Below are positions 43,301 through 55,467 of a DNA stretch of 64,000 bases, one piece after another; the stretch's first letter is position 1; each line of letters starts with the position of its first letter. The notes under the pieces were generated by a model. That model did not search any database, was not told the origin of the DNA, and saw nothing but the letters and a program-made list of their open reading frames with translations. The translations under genes and the position numbers were made by a program. Origin of the DNA: Ciona intestinalis (Eukaryota; Chordata; Ascidiacea; Phlebobranchia; Cionidae); assembly GCF_000224145.3 (NCBI RefSeq), contig NC_020166.2, positions 1,968,319 through 2,032,318 on the forward strand, given 5' to 3'.

Positions 43301-45820
43301 ACGAGATTTATGAAATTATTTCAATGTGCATAAATATCACTGTTGTTGTATTGCAGGGAAAGCGTCGCGATTTCGTTTGGAAATGATGTTTCAAAACCAG
43401 CAGAGGTACAATGGTTTGTTTGGTATACTTTTACAAAACTGATTTATTAGTTATTGCCACAAAAATAAAATCACTTCTGGTTCTTGCTTTGATTGGAATT
43501 TATAATGATAATATTACAATATTGATTGTTTTAAATGTTGAAAGTACTTTTGCAGGAGAAGCCAGCAGCTCCTAAACCTACGGCCAAAGTAAAGGCTTAT
43601 ATTCAACCAGAATGGGAGACAATCAAAGTAACAGTCGTATTTAAAGAAGAAAAATACGCAGAGAATTTTCTAGAATACAAAACTCTTCAGGTGACTCATT
43701 TATATGTCCCATGTTTCCGGATTGTGTTTTAATAATTAACAACTCATTTTAGAGTCATGAGGTTACGGTTATATAATTCTTTAAAAGTTTCTTGTTTCCT
43801 ACCAAATGACAACAGATCTCATCTTACCCCACCCTACAACATGTTAACCATTATAGCACAAAATATTATTAAGCAATAATAGTAGGGTTAGAAAAGATGG
43901 GACACCTTTTAATTCTATGTTAACGTCCCATATGGTAAAATAAATCCGTAACCTCATCACTCCCATAGAACGTTGTTAGTTGTATAAAACACGATCAGGA
44001 TATTTGGATCTTATGTGCTAAAGGTGTCTTTTCTCCTCCCGTCCTACTATATTTTGTTTTGAACAGGACATTTACGTTTGGTTGCGCCAAGCACTGTTGA
44101 AAAGCGATGCCTTGACACCTGGAGCCGAACTTATTCTGGCTGCTGACAATCTTAAGTTTCCGCTAAAAGCAAACACCGCCAACCATACAGTTGCTAGCTT
44201 ATCGACACATACGTTTCATTGCGAGGAGTTATTACAGGTAAAAGGACATGCCATGCTATTGTTTTACGGGATATTTTGAATTTAATGAATGAACGTAACT
44301 TGGTAAATGTTTGCTTGGCAGGAAAACGGCAGTCGTTATAGCACGTTTGTTACGTTTCATACACCTCGTGCCAGCTTTAAGTTACCACGTATGTAACTTA
44401 GTGGGTGTGTTTTTATGTGTGGCTGACAATTTAAACAACCCACATGTAACCACTGGGTTGAAGCAATTGCCGTTAAAGTGTCTTGGCTAAGGAGATATAC
44501 GCCCACATTGTTTCTTTAACACAAACATATTCGTTTACTATTTACCTTGTCGCCCAAGAAGTGCCGCAAAACAAACAACGTCTTTTCAAAAAAACGGTAC
44601 TGAAGGTAGCCATTTTTAAGGATTATTTGTTACTAGAAGTCCAAAGGCGGCGGATTTGGCGAAACTACCAGTCGATTCGACACAAGATTTTCGTTCCCAA
44701 TCGACGCTAGAATGTTAGAAGGTCTTACACCAGTCCAGTATTTATCCAAATACTGTATTGTAAGCGGCACTTGGCGAGCTTTCTACCGAAATGTCTTCAT
44801 GCAAAACGACAGAGATAGAGACGGGTAAATAAAGTTTTAACGTGAATATTTTAGCCGGTATAGAACCTGTACATAAAACTTTAACATAAAGTATTATAAA
44901 AATATAAATGAAGGAACGTCTTTATTCTCGCGTGATACTCTATAAAGAACATTGGTGTTTATTTTTATAAATACCCTCGTTTACGAATTAACGCGTATAT
45001 GTAATCTTGGTTATTTTTTGGACATTTTTAAAGTATGGCTGACAATTTAGCCATAACGGACCATTAAGTAAGAGCAAAATGACACACGCGACCACATTAC
45101 ACAGAAAAATCACTTACAAAGAACTCACCAATGCTATGGAAAGATTGTTCGTCGAGCTGGCTCATCCAATAATGCAAAGAGTTTTGTTCCTTATGGGTGC
45201 AGACCCGTTGTCGTCCAAGCCAGAATACTGGGATCGAAATTCTTTCGTTCTTCCGCAAAGAGCTGAACCGGGACAGGAAAAGTTAAAAACTTGGCAAAAA
45301 GCGTTGTCCATCGATTCGGAGACCTTCGTTTGTTTGTGTGCGCTTGCTAACAGGATAATCTGCAGAGAAAAACAAATGTGAGTAATATATTAGGTTCAAA
45401 TAATACCTGCACAGGCGGCCTATACTTGAGATACCGTAAGCAGGCTGTGTCGCACACTGTGTACCGTAAAAATGTCTGGCGATTATACTGGATTTCGCGC
45501 CTAGCTCTAGCCTGGAAGGTATTGGTTCGAGACTTGACGCTGCTATACCAGTGTGTGCTTAAGGGTCCTTGGATAGGACACTAAACGGTATTTGTTTTAA
45601 CCCATTGGTCACTATGTTTGAGATGAGACCGGAAAGAAAACACTTTAGCGAATTTCTTAATCATTTCTTTCAAAATTACAGAGAAGGAATCCCAGTTGAC
45701 GAAATCATACAAACCAACAACCATCTAGAAGATGCAGACTTTTACAACATCGAACAAAAACTAAAGGAATGTAAACTTGAACCACTTACAAAACGCCTGC
45801 TGCTTTATATTCGAAAATAG
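37347..45820 (+). CDS. Unrecognised large protein with one EF-hand and PP1-docking-like motifs, about 20 exons
   Basis: I do not recognise the family. Exons: 37347-37520, 37863-38280, 38588-38700, 38985-39179, 39221-39318 (uncertain), 39406-39593, 39804-39859, 39930-40088, 40149-40254, 40314-40432, 40467-40721, 42066-42212, 43104-43210, 43357-43405, 43556-43690, 44067-44237, 44637-44824, 45105-45377, 45628-45820. They join in phase to about 1047 residues. The first two thirds are polar, Ser/Thr/Lys-rich and low in hydrophobics, with CDICKDEE in exon 3 and a PPPPP run. The last third is globular: VWLRQALLKSDALTPGAE, then a perfect EF-hand loop DRDRDGKITYKE at about 888-899, then a conserved-looking helical C-terminus. 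Candidate RVxF motifs are KVTF (about 147) and KSVTF (about 656). Weak points: the junction around 39318/39406 and a 34-base gap at 40433-40466. CpG content is high, unlike the Tudor gene. Confidence 0.75.
37558..37753 (-). mobile_element. MITE in intron 1 of the EF-hand gene
   Basis: GTGGGGTAAGATGGGATATC left end, TTTGTTTACTACCAAATGGG interior, CTTACCTTACCGTACTATA right end. Confidence 0.75.
38335..38515 (-). mobile_element. MITE, diverged, in intron 2 of the EF-hand gene
   Basis: Interior TAGAGTCGCGAGGCTACAG and TTCGTTAACTAGCGAATTGG and right end CATCGTACCCAACCATACTA match the family with many changes. Confidence 0.6.
38775..38973 (-). mobile_element. MITE ending 12 bases before a splice acceptor
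   Basis: GTTAGGTAAGATGGATACCG left end, GGAATCATGACGATACGG interior, CCCATCTTCCCCCGCTCCAC right end. The exon beginning at 38985 follows almost immediately. Confidence 0.75.
40974..41121 (+). mobile_element. MITE with internal deletion
   Basis: TATAGTGGGGTGGAGTAAAA and GTGTCTCATCTTACCCCACA termini are intact; about 50 bases of the left interior are missing. Confidence 0.75.
41548..41730 (+). mobile_element. Possible SINE-like tRNA remnant
   Basis: GGGCTGCCGTGTATGAATGG and CGCGGTCGAACATTG look like A- and B-box regions of a tRNA-derived head. It is clearly diverged from the main SINE family, and no tail is recognised. Confidence 0.3.
42813..43075. mobile_element. Chimeric MITE (two halves in opposite orientation)
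   Basis: Left part is a reverse-orientation element (TGGGGTAAGACGGGGCACC through AAATGGGACTAGAAAATAA). Its right end is replaced by the right half of a forward-orientation element (ATCGTTGGTAATTATTTAAA, TATTATGTGCTAATGGTGTC). Confidence 0.7.
43245..43335 (+). mobile_element. SINE 3' fragment in an EF-hand gene intron
   Basis: AATCACCTGCAAAATTTCAT and GTGGTAACTCGTAAGCTTG are forward 3'-half landmarks. Confidence 0.55.
43700..43845 (-). mobile_element. MITE starting just after a splice donor
   Basis: TGTCCCATGTTTCCGGATTG, TAGAGTCATGAGGTTACGG and CTCATCTTACCCCACCCTAC are reverse-orientation landmarks. The left terminus is lost within 10 bases of the donor at 43691. Confidence 0.7.
43878..44053 (+). 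mobile_element. MITE ending 13 bases before a splice acceptor
   Basis: AATAGTAGGGTTAGAAAAGA left end, CACGATCAGGATATTTGGA interior, CCTCCCGTCCTACTATA right end. The acceptor AG at 44065-44066 follows at once. Confidence 0.75.
44280..44515 (-). mobile_element. tRNA-headed SINE, body and tail
   Basis: AATGAATGAACGTAACTTGG tail, CATACACCTCGTGCCAGC, GTGGGTGTGTTTTTATGTGTG and CACTGGGTTGAAGCAATTGCC in reverse order. Confidence 0.75.
44915..45085 (-). mobile_element. SINE, diverged
   Basis: AACGTCTTTATTCTCGCGTG, GTATGGCTGACAATTTAGC and CGGACCATTAAGTAAGAGC match the reversed family. Confidence 0.55.
45455..45615 (+). mobile_element. SINE ending just before the last exon of the EF-hand gene
   Basis: TATTGGTTCGAGACTTGACG is B-box-like, followed by CTTGGATAGGACACTAAACG and TTAACCCATTGGTCACTATG. 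The acceptor of the last exon (45626-45627) lies a few bases downstream. Confidence 0.65.
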
Positions 45821-45847
45821 CGAGTAACTGTATCGTTTAAATTTGTA

Positions 45848-45891
45848 AACCTAAAGATTTTTTTACTTTAACCTAAAGATTTTTTTACTTT
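45848..45891. repeat. 22-bp tandem duplication in the EF-hand gene 3' region
   Basis: Two perfect copies of a 22-bp unit starting AACCTAAAGATTTTTTTAC, about 30 bases after the stop codon. Confidence 0.9.
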
Positions 45892-46469
45892 CTTCAGCGA
45901 TGGCGCTAAAGATTTAAAAATGGACGTTCTGTAGAACACGTTCAAAGATATTCAATTTATACACCATTTTATACAATTTTTTAAGTTGTTATTTTTTTCA
46001 GGCAATATCGGTCATGTAGTTGTGCACAATTTGTTTTATTTCGCTTTGTTTTGAGCTGGTCTTTAAATGTTTTCATATTTTTGTACCTGTCCGCCTTCCA
46101 ACATATACATGCAGTATTAAACTTCATACAAAATAAGTAAATGCAATTGCACTCTAAAGGCTATTTGTACCTTTATATGGTAACAGCTGATCACTAAGCA
46201 GGTCTTATAGTCTTAAATAACAACATGTAGTAAATATGTCGAATGCAAAATACAAAGGTTCAAGGTCTGTTAACTCCAGCGAGTGTTTCTCGTCAATAAT
46301 TAGCTGTAAGTAAGCGGTTTTACAAATTCCGACGCAATTTCTCAACACTATATTGTTGACTACAGTACACCGTAAGAACCAAATAAGTCTCTGCTTGTTT
46401 TTCGGTTTTAAGTCCAACCTTTTGACTTCATTGACTAGACCTCGGCAACCGTTAAGTGCAGCATGCTTT

Positions 46470-46665
46470 TGTATATAGTAGGGTGGGGGAGACAGGACAC
46501 CTTTTTCATTCTATTTTCTCGTCCCATTTGGTAGTAAAGAGGTAAGACTCAAAGAATTCTAAAACCGTATCCTTACACGAATTTAGACCGTTGTTAATTG
46601 TTTAAAACACAGAATATTTGGATATTATGTGCTAACGATGTCCCGTCTTACCCAGCAGAACTATG
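46470..46665 (+). mobile_element. MITE-like inverted-repeat element
   Basis: GTATATAGTAGGGTGGGGGA left end, TTTCTCGTCCCATTTGGTAG interior, GTCCCGTCTTACCCAGCAG right end. Confidence 0.75.
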
Positions 46666-47925
46666 CCACCAAATACAGGTGTTACAACATTCACAACACC
46701 TTAATAACAAATAACTTGGTGAGTATTCGAGACACTTTCGTGCACAACAAGCCTCTGCTATATTCTTATCTTACTTGTTTATCGTATACCGAGTTATCAA
46801 GGCAGTTATTGACCACACTGACAAGCAATTAGTCTACCACTGGCATGTTGTGTTTACTTTATACGTCCTTAACTCGTTATAAACCTAATGAGAATTACGT
46901 TGCGAAGATTATTTTGTCCAAAAAAACTTAAATACAGGAATACATTTGCAGTAGAAATCCAACGTCTGTAGAAATCAGTTAGTCGACAGTAAATGCTGGA
47001 ATAAAAAAAAACAGTTGCCAGTTCTGTATAAATCATTTAGTATGGATATACCTAACAATGAAACACCCAACTGGACGTATGTACAAAGGATTTAACTATA
47101 ATATCTGAAGGATCTGCAGTAGATTGAACTACAGGTAAATATGCTTTTGTTTTAAACATTGTTAAATATAACTGTATCAGACGTTTGTTAGTTGCGTATA
47201 AATGGTATTATAGAAAATTTATAAAAACGTCTTTGTTTTTTGCATTTTCTAAAAGCTGTTTTTTGCTATTTGTTTTGTTCCATGGCTTAGAACGCACTGA
47301 ACGACGCCTGTGTTTTCCATTTTTACGAGTGTTTTCTGCGGGTTGGTCTAATTGAATTTACGTTGTAGGTGATTGGTACTTATCACCATGCTATGACGTA
47401 GATAAGGTCAGGGGTGTCTTAGCATGTTTACTATCTAAACATACTGTGTGGAGATTTCTAAGCGATTTTAATCATAGCGAAAAATGAGTTGCTCTTTTGG
47501 TTACTTTTCTAAGTATACGTGAAGAAAGTCACTTATTTTTTCATCGAATGCGTCAATGCAGTACCTGGAAAAGATACTGTATTGGCGAACAGCTATTAGA
47601 TGCCGCAGTTTTGAGATAGTAAGTTTTGGAACTAGTTGTCGTTCAACTGCCCGTGAAGACGCGGTAAAACGGTCGTTAGGTGACGCTGTGGAGTTAGAAA
47701 TTCGCGCCACTTATAGATACGTGGGTTCAATAGAGAGATATAATGTGTTGAAATATCAATTTTGATGTTCGGTTTTGTAATATGTTTGGTTACCGTGGTA
47801 CCTTAACCTTTTTTCAACCATATGTGCCGTGTTCGGTAAAATAATATAATAACATTAGAAGAGAAACAGAATAGTAAAACGCACTGGAAACATAAACTGA
47901 TCAAAAAAGCACTCACAAAGTTGCA

Positions 47926-48110
47926 TATAGTATGGTGGCATAAGATGGATCATTTCATTTTCTTTTCTCGTCCTATTTGCTAGTAAACAAAGAATATTTA
48001 CAAAATTATTCAGCCCGCGATTCTAATAGAGCGTTGTTCAAAACACCACAAGAATATTTGGATATTTTGTGCTAAAGGTGTTCCATCTTCTCCCATCCTA
48101 CTATATTTAA
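47926..48110 (+). mobile_element. MITE-like element
   Basis: ATATAGTATGGTGGCATAAG left end, TTTTCTCGTCCTATTTGC interior, CCATCTTCTCCCATCCTACT right end. Confidence 0.7.
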
Positions 48111-48898
48111 TGTTCTTTAAAATCCCGTGCTAAAGGAACTTTATTAAGAAGATTCTGTTTTAGTTTAAACACGGTACAATATAAAGGAGTTCAAGGAGAT
48201 ATGGAATAATATTTTTTAACACTTAAAAACATGTTTGTGAAGAATGGTGATTAATTCAGTTTTGACACCGTCGGTTACCGCAATCTAAACACACAACACA
48301 AGGCAGTCTTCACAACAGTCGTTCTTATACGTTAGTATACACGAGGTTAATTAACTAGTTTCCTATTTAAATCTATTTTTCGCATTTTGAGGTGAAAATT
48401 TCCGTGACAAATAAAAGCCAATGACGTAAAGGCGTTCCACGAACGTTAATGTGGCATTAAGTATGTATGAAATGCAGTAAACAAGACTGAAAGTAGAACG
48501 ACAACGCTCTATCCACCACCACCCACAGCGCTTGACCGACGCTGACCGATGTAATGTTTAGATCTTTCTCACTTCGATCGGCTTACAGCTGCTTGAAGAC
48601 AGCTAATCGTGCTACAGCTTACAACATAGGTCAACAAATAATGAACAAATTTGCCAATTAGTTAGCGGGTATGGGACGTTAAATTAAATATGAATAAACC
48701 ACCGGTATTGAAACGCCTTTCTCCAAGCTTTTTTATACACCACATCTTTTATATCAGTAAAACATAAAGCTTTGACAAAAACTGGTAACAATACATAGTT
48801 TTGGTCTGAAATTGTAACCCATAAAACATATTATATTTGCGTCGGCTAATTTTATATGCGTTACGCATTGATTTTAAATATGGCAAATGTAAAGGAAT

Positions 48899-49185
48899 TT
48901 AGGGTGGTTTGTACCGTTAGCACATAATACCATATTTCCTAAACTTGTTTTAAAATGCTTTTTTAGAGTAACGTGGTTGCGGTTTTAGTAGAATGGGGGA
49001 AAGACGGACACTTATATATGAGCACACAATACCAAAATATCCGGATCTGGTTTTAAACAATTAACAATCTATGGAAGTTGTGAGGATACGGTTTTATAAT
49101 TTTTTGAATGTTTTTTGTTTACTAACAAAAGGGACGGGAGAAAGAATGAAAACATGTCCCATCATTTCCCAGCATCATCTTGAAC
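48899..49185 (-). mobile_element. MITE fragment followed by a complete MITE
   Basis: A left-half fragment (GTTAGCACATAATACCATAT, TAACGTGGTTGCGGTTT) at about 48899-48985 is followed directly by a second reverse-orientation copy at about 48986-49185 (GTAGAATGGGGGAAAGACGG to CCCATCATTTCCCAGCATC). Confidence 0.7.
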
Positions 49186-52100
49186 TGTAAATAACTCAAA
49201 ATCCTTAGCAGTCAGCATGACAGGGCGGGCAAAACTTAAAACAGTTCAAACGCATGACCTATGAAGGCGGAGCTATTAGTCGTAAATACCTGGATTCAAA
49301 TTTAGATCTTCAAAGCATTGAATGTGCAATACAAATAAACAGTGTGACCCACCTTATAGACAAGGTGATGGTGTCTACAGTGTTACGGTACGAAGCTGAG
49401 ACTGAATATTTTCTGGATCATTTACGAAAATGTCAGTTTTAAGCTGGTCATATCAAACAAATTTTCGGAATAATCAACGTCAGAAGCGATTTCAAGACCT
49501 ATAGCGTCACGCAACCTGAGCGTGCCGGGCCGAGCCGGGATATTTCTCGGCCAGGCGTTTCAAAATACAAACGTTTTCCGTGCGTTTAATAAGAAGCCAT
49601 CTCGTGACAAGGGAACCGGCCACCTAGCAGTGGCACGGGCGAAAGCGTGTCCGAGAAAGGGTAATCCTTAAATTAACCCCCGTGCCTTATCGGCCTTTGC
49701 TACTCAACCCAAAAGAAAATACGAACCTTACGTTATCCCTGCCCGCCGATGGTTACTTTTTCAGTTCGTTTCGAAGTCCACGCATACCGGACCGTATTAA
49801 CCTAACGCCTGTCACTGTAGATTTGGAGGTGACATCCTGCCTGAACTGTTAAGATACACGGAAAGTTGTTTTAAACCGTCCTAATGCCATTCCAGCAATA
49901 CCACTACGGGGTAATTAGTAACTCATAACATTGTTTTGGTCAAGCATCTGCAAACCAAGACAATCCTTACCAAAGTAGCGAAACGAAACACAATTGCTGT
50001 CACGTCGTCACGGAAACACAAGTTAAGTTTGTATTGTCGCATCAGCTTCTGCTGTCTAGCAGCGAGTCGTAACAGTTATAATGCTCGACACTCAATTCGT
50101 TTGCCGCAAAAGGTCGCCAATGCCTTGACACGGGACAGTACGTAAACTGTGCTGAATTATCCACACAAACGATCAATTGTGTTAGTGCATCATGAAACGC
50201 CAAAGTGTAATTCCAGGGGTTCGCTGTGGTTGGTGTAAGATGGGGCAAGAAATGCTGCAAAGCGCTCCCGACTAAAAGCCCTTCAAAAGCTGCGCCGTCA
50301 ACAGCTTATGAAATTATTTGCAGAATTCTGACACTGCAGCTCCAAACAAGCAGCGTTGGACTTCTCTACTAGCGATATATGCACTCCTAGTAAACATGTA
50401 TTAACGGGGTGTTTATTGCAAAACAGAAAATTCCCTAAGGTGATCACCTTCTAACCGCGGTAACTCATTATAGAAAACTTTATGGTTGTGATTGAACAGC
50501 TGAGGGAGAGTTTAATTTTCCTGGTATGGGGACGTTACCATAATAGGTTGATGCTGTAATACGGACAACAGGATATTCTTCGAAATATATGCTCATGGTC
50601 GGTAGAACTCGGCTATGAAGAGATCGCCTTGGTCGTTACGGAAGAGTCAAGTTTCATTTTGATTGATTAGTAACGCCAGTTGTATTGCTTACTTTTCTAT
50701 TCGCTGCGTTTGGGGGTTAACTCATAAAACTGCACGGTCTACATAATGACAAAGGCAAGTAATGAGGTCTTAAGCCTTGATTGTATATACGTGTTGCTCA
50801 ACAAAGTAAAATGTGTTGTGGTTACCGCATATATACAGCAGACACAGAGAAGCAATATCCGCGTGCAATGGATAGAATTTTGCGGAACGGAAATATTTGC
50901 CGAGAAACTCTATCATGCAAGGGGCATCCAAAGAGGTCTCCGTTATAATTCTTTTGTTCTCTTTCGCCACTGCAAACGCGGTACCGTGTCACGGGCAGGG
51001 TTAATTGCTTATCGGGTTTGTTTGCTTATTCCTGCTTTTGGTCTTTGGTGAAGCTCTCGTGTATCTATATATATCGGGTATAGTAGTTACTGATAGACAG
51101 CGCATTAACTGGTAATTTTTTTCGTGGCAAGTTGAACTTAAACTTGGTGATGTCATCCATTCAAATTTAAAAAGCTCTCTTAACCCGTCACGGTGTTTTG
51201 TGTTCAAAACGGGAAATCATTTGATTATTTGCGTTCGCATACCGATCCTACAGATCCGTCCGCCAGTTTTCGACTTCTTTCGAGCGAGGTGTGACCGCGA
51301 AATGAATTTACCATTTACTGTCTCGCACTTTCTTATATAACATAACATTCGAGTCACCCATTCGGTGTTGTTGTTGTGTTATACATTCACGCAGTTTCCG
51401 TTGCAAGCAATTGCAACACACATACTAGGTGTGTGTTAAAAGATGTAATGACAGATGGTGGCAACTCTGGTTTGCCTAACGGTTTCCTGCTTTAACTTCG
51501 CAATACATTTCTTTTGAACCATATCCTCCAAAGCGTAGAACAAACTTACGAACACCGTGCAGAATAATCATTACAGCCGAGCGCTTTTTTGGTTTACACT
51601 CGGGTTTCCGGGCTTTCTTGCAACCGTCGGTACTCTGCTGCTGTTTTCACCGCGGATACGCAATACGAACTTTTGCACTTTTCCTATTGGAAATTCAAAC
51701 TGGGGTCTTCTATATGAGCGATAGGTACCACAAAGGTCGATCGGGTGGGTAGACAGAGCTCCGAGCAAGGAGAAAACAAATCCAGCTTTTGCTGCGATAT
51801 CGCATGGCAAGTTAATTTCAAGTGGACATGCGATACGAAGCTGGCTAAACAGGATACCTCGTACGAAGTGCGATATTTTACCACGAAACGCTGGTTCAAG
51901 CTACCCCTCTGCTACAGAACGGTGGCGGTAAAGTGGTATAGATTCAACAAGAAAAATGTAAACAATAATATCATGACTGCACAGCATATACCAATAGTAA
52001 AAACTACCGAAAGGTTACAAACAACAAAAGTACAATTCATATTTAAAAAAAATTGAAGTTTCAAAACGACCGTAACTGAAAACCTTAGCCAACTCGCATA

Positions 52101-55100
52101 ACATTAACCACAAAATGACATCATTTCCAATTCGCTTTTTCGGTACCAAATTCTATAGGTCACGTTATTACGAACACATCTAAAGTGTAACTACACCTCG
52201 TTCGCAAAGGAAGCTGGGTGTTAAATAACAACGGCAGATAGCGCTGTGGTTAAAACGTTTCAGACTTGGACAGCCTTCACACGTGATTCATTTTGGCCTT
52301 GTCTACCCGTTTGAAGTAGGCCAGTTTTAATAAAGCACCTGGCTGTAAATCTATCTACGATTTATTGCGAATTCCTACAGTGAGTGTTCTCTGGCAAAGA
52401 CCAAACGCTGTAAGCATATTAATATGACGTCATTTTGTCAACTAATTCAGTTACGAGCGTTAAATATTAGGAAAACATGTGATGTTACAAACCACAATGT
52501 GCGTACACGGTAATGTTTCCTTTTAAATAGCTGTAAAATGCCTACAGTTGTAAATTACGAGACGACGTGCTTACGAGATTAAAACACATTACAGTTTTAA
52601 ATAATATACATAAACAAAAAACGTTTTTTTAAAAGAAATTTTTGAAATTTGCAGTTTGTTAATAAACTGTTCATATATCATGGCCTACTTTATATATGTA
52701 TGGGCATTTTAGGTCATGTCTATAAACAGATATTCATGATGGGTAATAGTATTTAGCGCTATTTTTTGCATTGAGAAGATTTGCGAAAGTGTTCTGGTTA
52801 AAAAAAGAGATAAAAATCTTGCAAAAATTGTTCTGGCTTAAGAAAAATCACATGCGAAACCGCTGGCGCATAACTGTCAAAAGAGACCCATTCGTTTTTG
52901 AGCCCAGTATTGTGTATTGACACGCACCGAATGAAAAATGAGAAATACTGGCAAAAAACTTAAGTCCTTATACCACAACTAATCCAGGCGAAATTCCTTG
53001 AGTAATTTGCTGAAAAAACAACAAATTTAAACCCAGTCGTCAATTATAAACCGGCAGTTATTGAATTCATTTAATCGAGGCGCTGGTTTTAGCGCAGCAG
53101 TAGCCAATCAGAACGGATTGGTTAATTAGTAAAACTGCTTTGGTTTATGTTACATTTTTGGCAAGAAGTCAATACGTGTAGGTCGGGTGACGGCTTCGGA
53201 ATCCGAAATATTCCGAACATGTGACCCTTGTTCTTGGCTATAGAATTTGATGTTACAGAGCTTTGTGCCAGAGAATTTAAACTTTAAAATCGGATAGGAT
53301 TTGAGTTTATTTAGTTATTTAGCGCAGTGTTTGTTGAGCTATATGTAGTTTGAGCGGTAGCAATTTTGCGTATGATAATTCCCAGCAACGCTTTACGGCG
53401 GTTAAACGTTTAATTTAGTTTTGTTTTGTTAGGTGCAGTACAGGCTCGTTACTCGTCGCACAGGTCTCATTAGGCGTGACCTTACGCTGCGAATTATCCC
53501 CCGGCGCTTTAGGAATACCCGGAAAAGGGGCCCCCACTTACTGGGTCTGGGCCAGGGGTGTTTTATTACAAAGCCGGTTAAATTTTTCTGCGCGGTGCTT
53601 TCGAATGAACAAAGCCGTGAACAAGCTGGACATTTGGAGCGTTTTAACGTGTCAATCATGCGCGAAAGTTTTTTTGTGTCTCTAAGAAAGCGTATTACTC
53701 TAACCGATGCGACTAACAAGTAAAACTTTGGTCAGCAAATACCGGAACGGCAAAGGATCGCATGAAAAGCTGAACTATGCGTTTGATTTGGCTATAAAAT
53801 ACCGAGCCACCGCAATCGCTTGTTTTATATCTTGCCCAATAGTGCGGTAGGAGGATGGTTTGTATTCGAGCTCAATATGTTTGCTTTTACAGCTACAATA
53901 CGCACGTAAGTCGTTTTAATACATATGCACAGCTGAATTTATGTTTGCGTTGCTTTTGTATAATGTGCATACCAGCAGACACTATGCAAATGCTACATTC
54001 AACCATAGTAACGGTACGTCGCAACTATATATACAAAATACAATATATTCTTATGCAGCAAATATTACATTCTTCTTTGGCTAAAATCAATACCGTCGAC
54101 GTGATTTACAAGCTCTAACGCGCCTTAATTTTATTACATGGCCTTCTGTGGCAGGGGCAATGACTTAAATTTATGACCGTTACGTGTCGGAATTGCCAGG
54201 CACAGTCGCTATAAATCTATACCGTGGTCTAGACCTTTGCTATTGCCTTACAAATTAGGTTTATGTACATACGCATCGACCTACTTAGACAGCTAATTGT
54301 AGCGTTTTTCGAAATCGTAAAACGGACATAAAACGCATCCTAATCGCGCTAATTACACGAAGCAGTAAAACTGAGATAAAATGACACTTGGATTTAATCT
54401 TTTCTGGTAATTAAATCCGAAATAGTTAAGACAAGCATCTGTTCGAAATTAAAATTTATGACGATTTACCAGTCATATTCTTGCGCAACACACGACCTAA
54501 TAGAGATATCTCCGTGTGCAACATTGAATTACAAGTTTTTTAACTTTAAATTGTAAATCCATGGCTTATAGATAGGTAGACATTTTAAACGGCCACCATT
54601 TTTTACTACCAAGTCAAACGAAAGGTCCAGCTACGTCACAAAAGGATAATCTGTAAAAAAATACAGTCTGTCATTGCAGACGGTAATGTATCTGATTAGT
54701 TAACTTGCTGATTGACACCCGTGTAAAATCGCCATTCTTTTTACGTGCAAGGGCAGGCTGGTATATGAACTTCCAGTGACCCATTTTCCCTCCTTTGCAA
54801 TAATCGGCTTACATTTTAAGCGCAGATTAAACCAGTCTGAGATTCAAAAATTAAAGGCTGAATACGCCACAATACGTATTTAAGGATATGGTGTAGAAAT
54901 ACCGACATGCTCGGCTGCGTGTATAACTCTCTATCTACCGCATCCTTTTAATTGAAATCTTAAATTATTAGTTATCATAATTTAAATGTCAAGTTATTGG
55001 TGTATACCTAGCCCAACCAAGAAAACTTTCTATTGTCTGTATATTTAGTGCATAGCCTTTGCGGAAAAAGCACTTTTCTGAAAAGGGGTTTCTAGAAAAG

Positions 55101-55396
55101 TTGTCGTATTACACAGAACAATCGCCATCACCCTATTAATATAGTCCTTTAAGTGTGTTTTACACTAACGTAAAACACAACTAGCTCATAATTGTCAAAT
55201 CATTACAGAAATCTTTTTGTTTGTTAATACGAGAAATCGATTGTTCGTCGTTCGTTTGCAAACACGAGATAACGTTTTCAGAATAATGCCTATTACGTAA
55301 CAGAACTATTTGCCTTCGTCAGAATTCAAAGACGCAACGTCAACGACAGTGTTTGCAAATCCTTGTGCAATCAGACACACCGTCCGCCATTATTAT

Positions 55397-55420
55397 CCAG
55401 TTTATACCGGTATAAACTGG
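55397..55420. repeat. Perfect 24-bp palindrome
   Basis: CCAGTTTATACC followed by its exact reverse complement, centred on CCGG at 55408. No adjacent gene. Confidence 0.9.
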
Positions 55421-55467
55421 CTGCTCGGACTGCGAACGCGTCAGTATTGCGTTTTAACTGAGCAGTA

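Larger units (their letters stand above)
46666..55467. other. Gene-poor stretch
   Basis: I see no supportable gene, RNA gene or CRISPR. Apart from the MITEs near 48.0 and 49.0 kb it looks single-copy, with more CpG than the left half. A tRNA-like SINE remnant may lie at about 52240-52350 (AGATAGCGCTGTGGTTAAAA). The longest open frames (for example 51745-52056, + strand, about 100 codons) show no motif and no convincing splice partners. It may be regulatory DNA or a long intron of a gene outside the window. Confidence 0.45.

Noticed and set aside
51745..52056. A 103-codon plus-strand frame with a protein-like mix of residues
   Set aside because: It starts at a non-ATG codon, has no neighbouring exons with matching phase, and overlaps minus-strand frames. 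I could not support it as a gene.
53429..53723. Overlapping open frames of 96 codons on both strands
   Set aside because: Both strands are open over the same bases, with Arg-rich composition, no motif, no splice partners and no homologue I recognise. Chance is the simpler reading.
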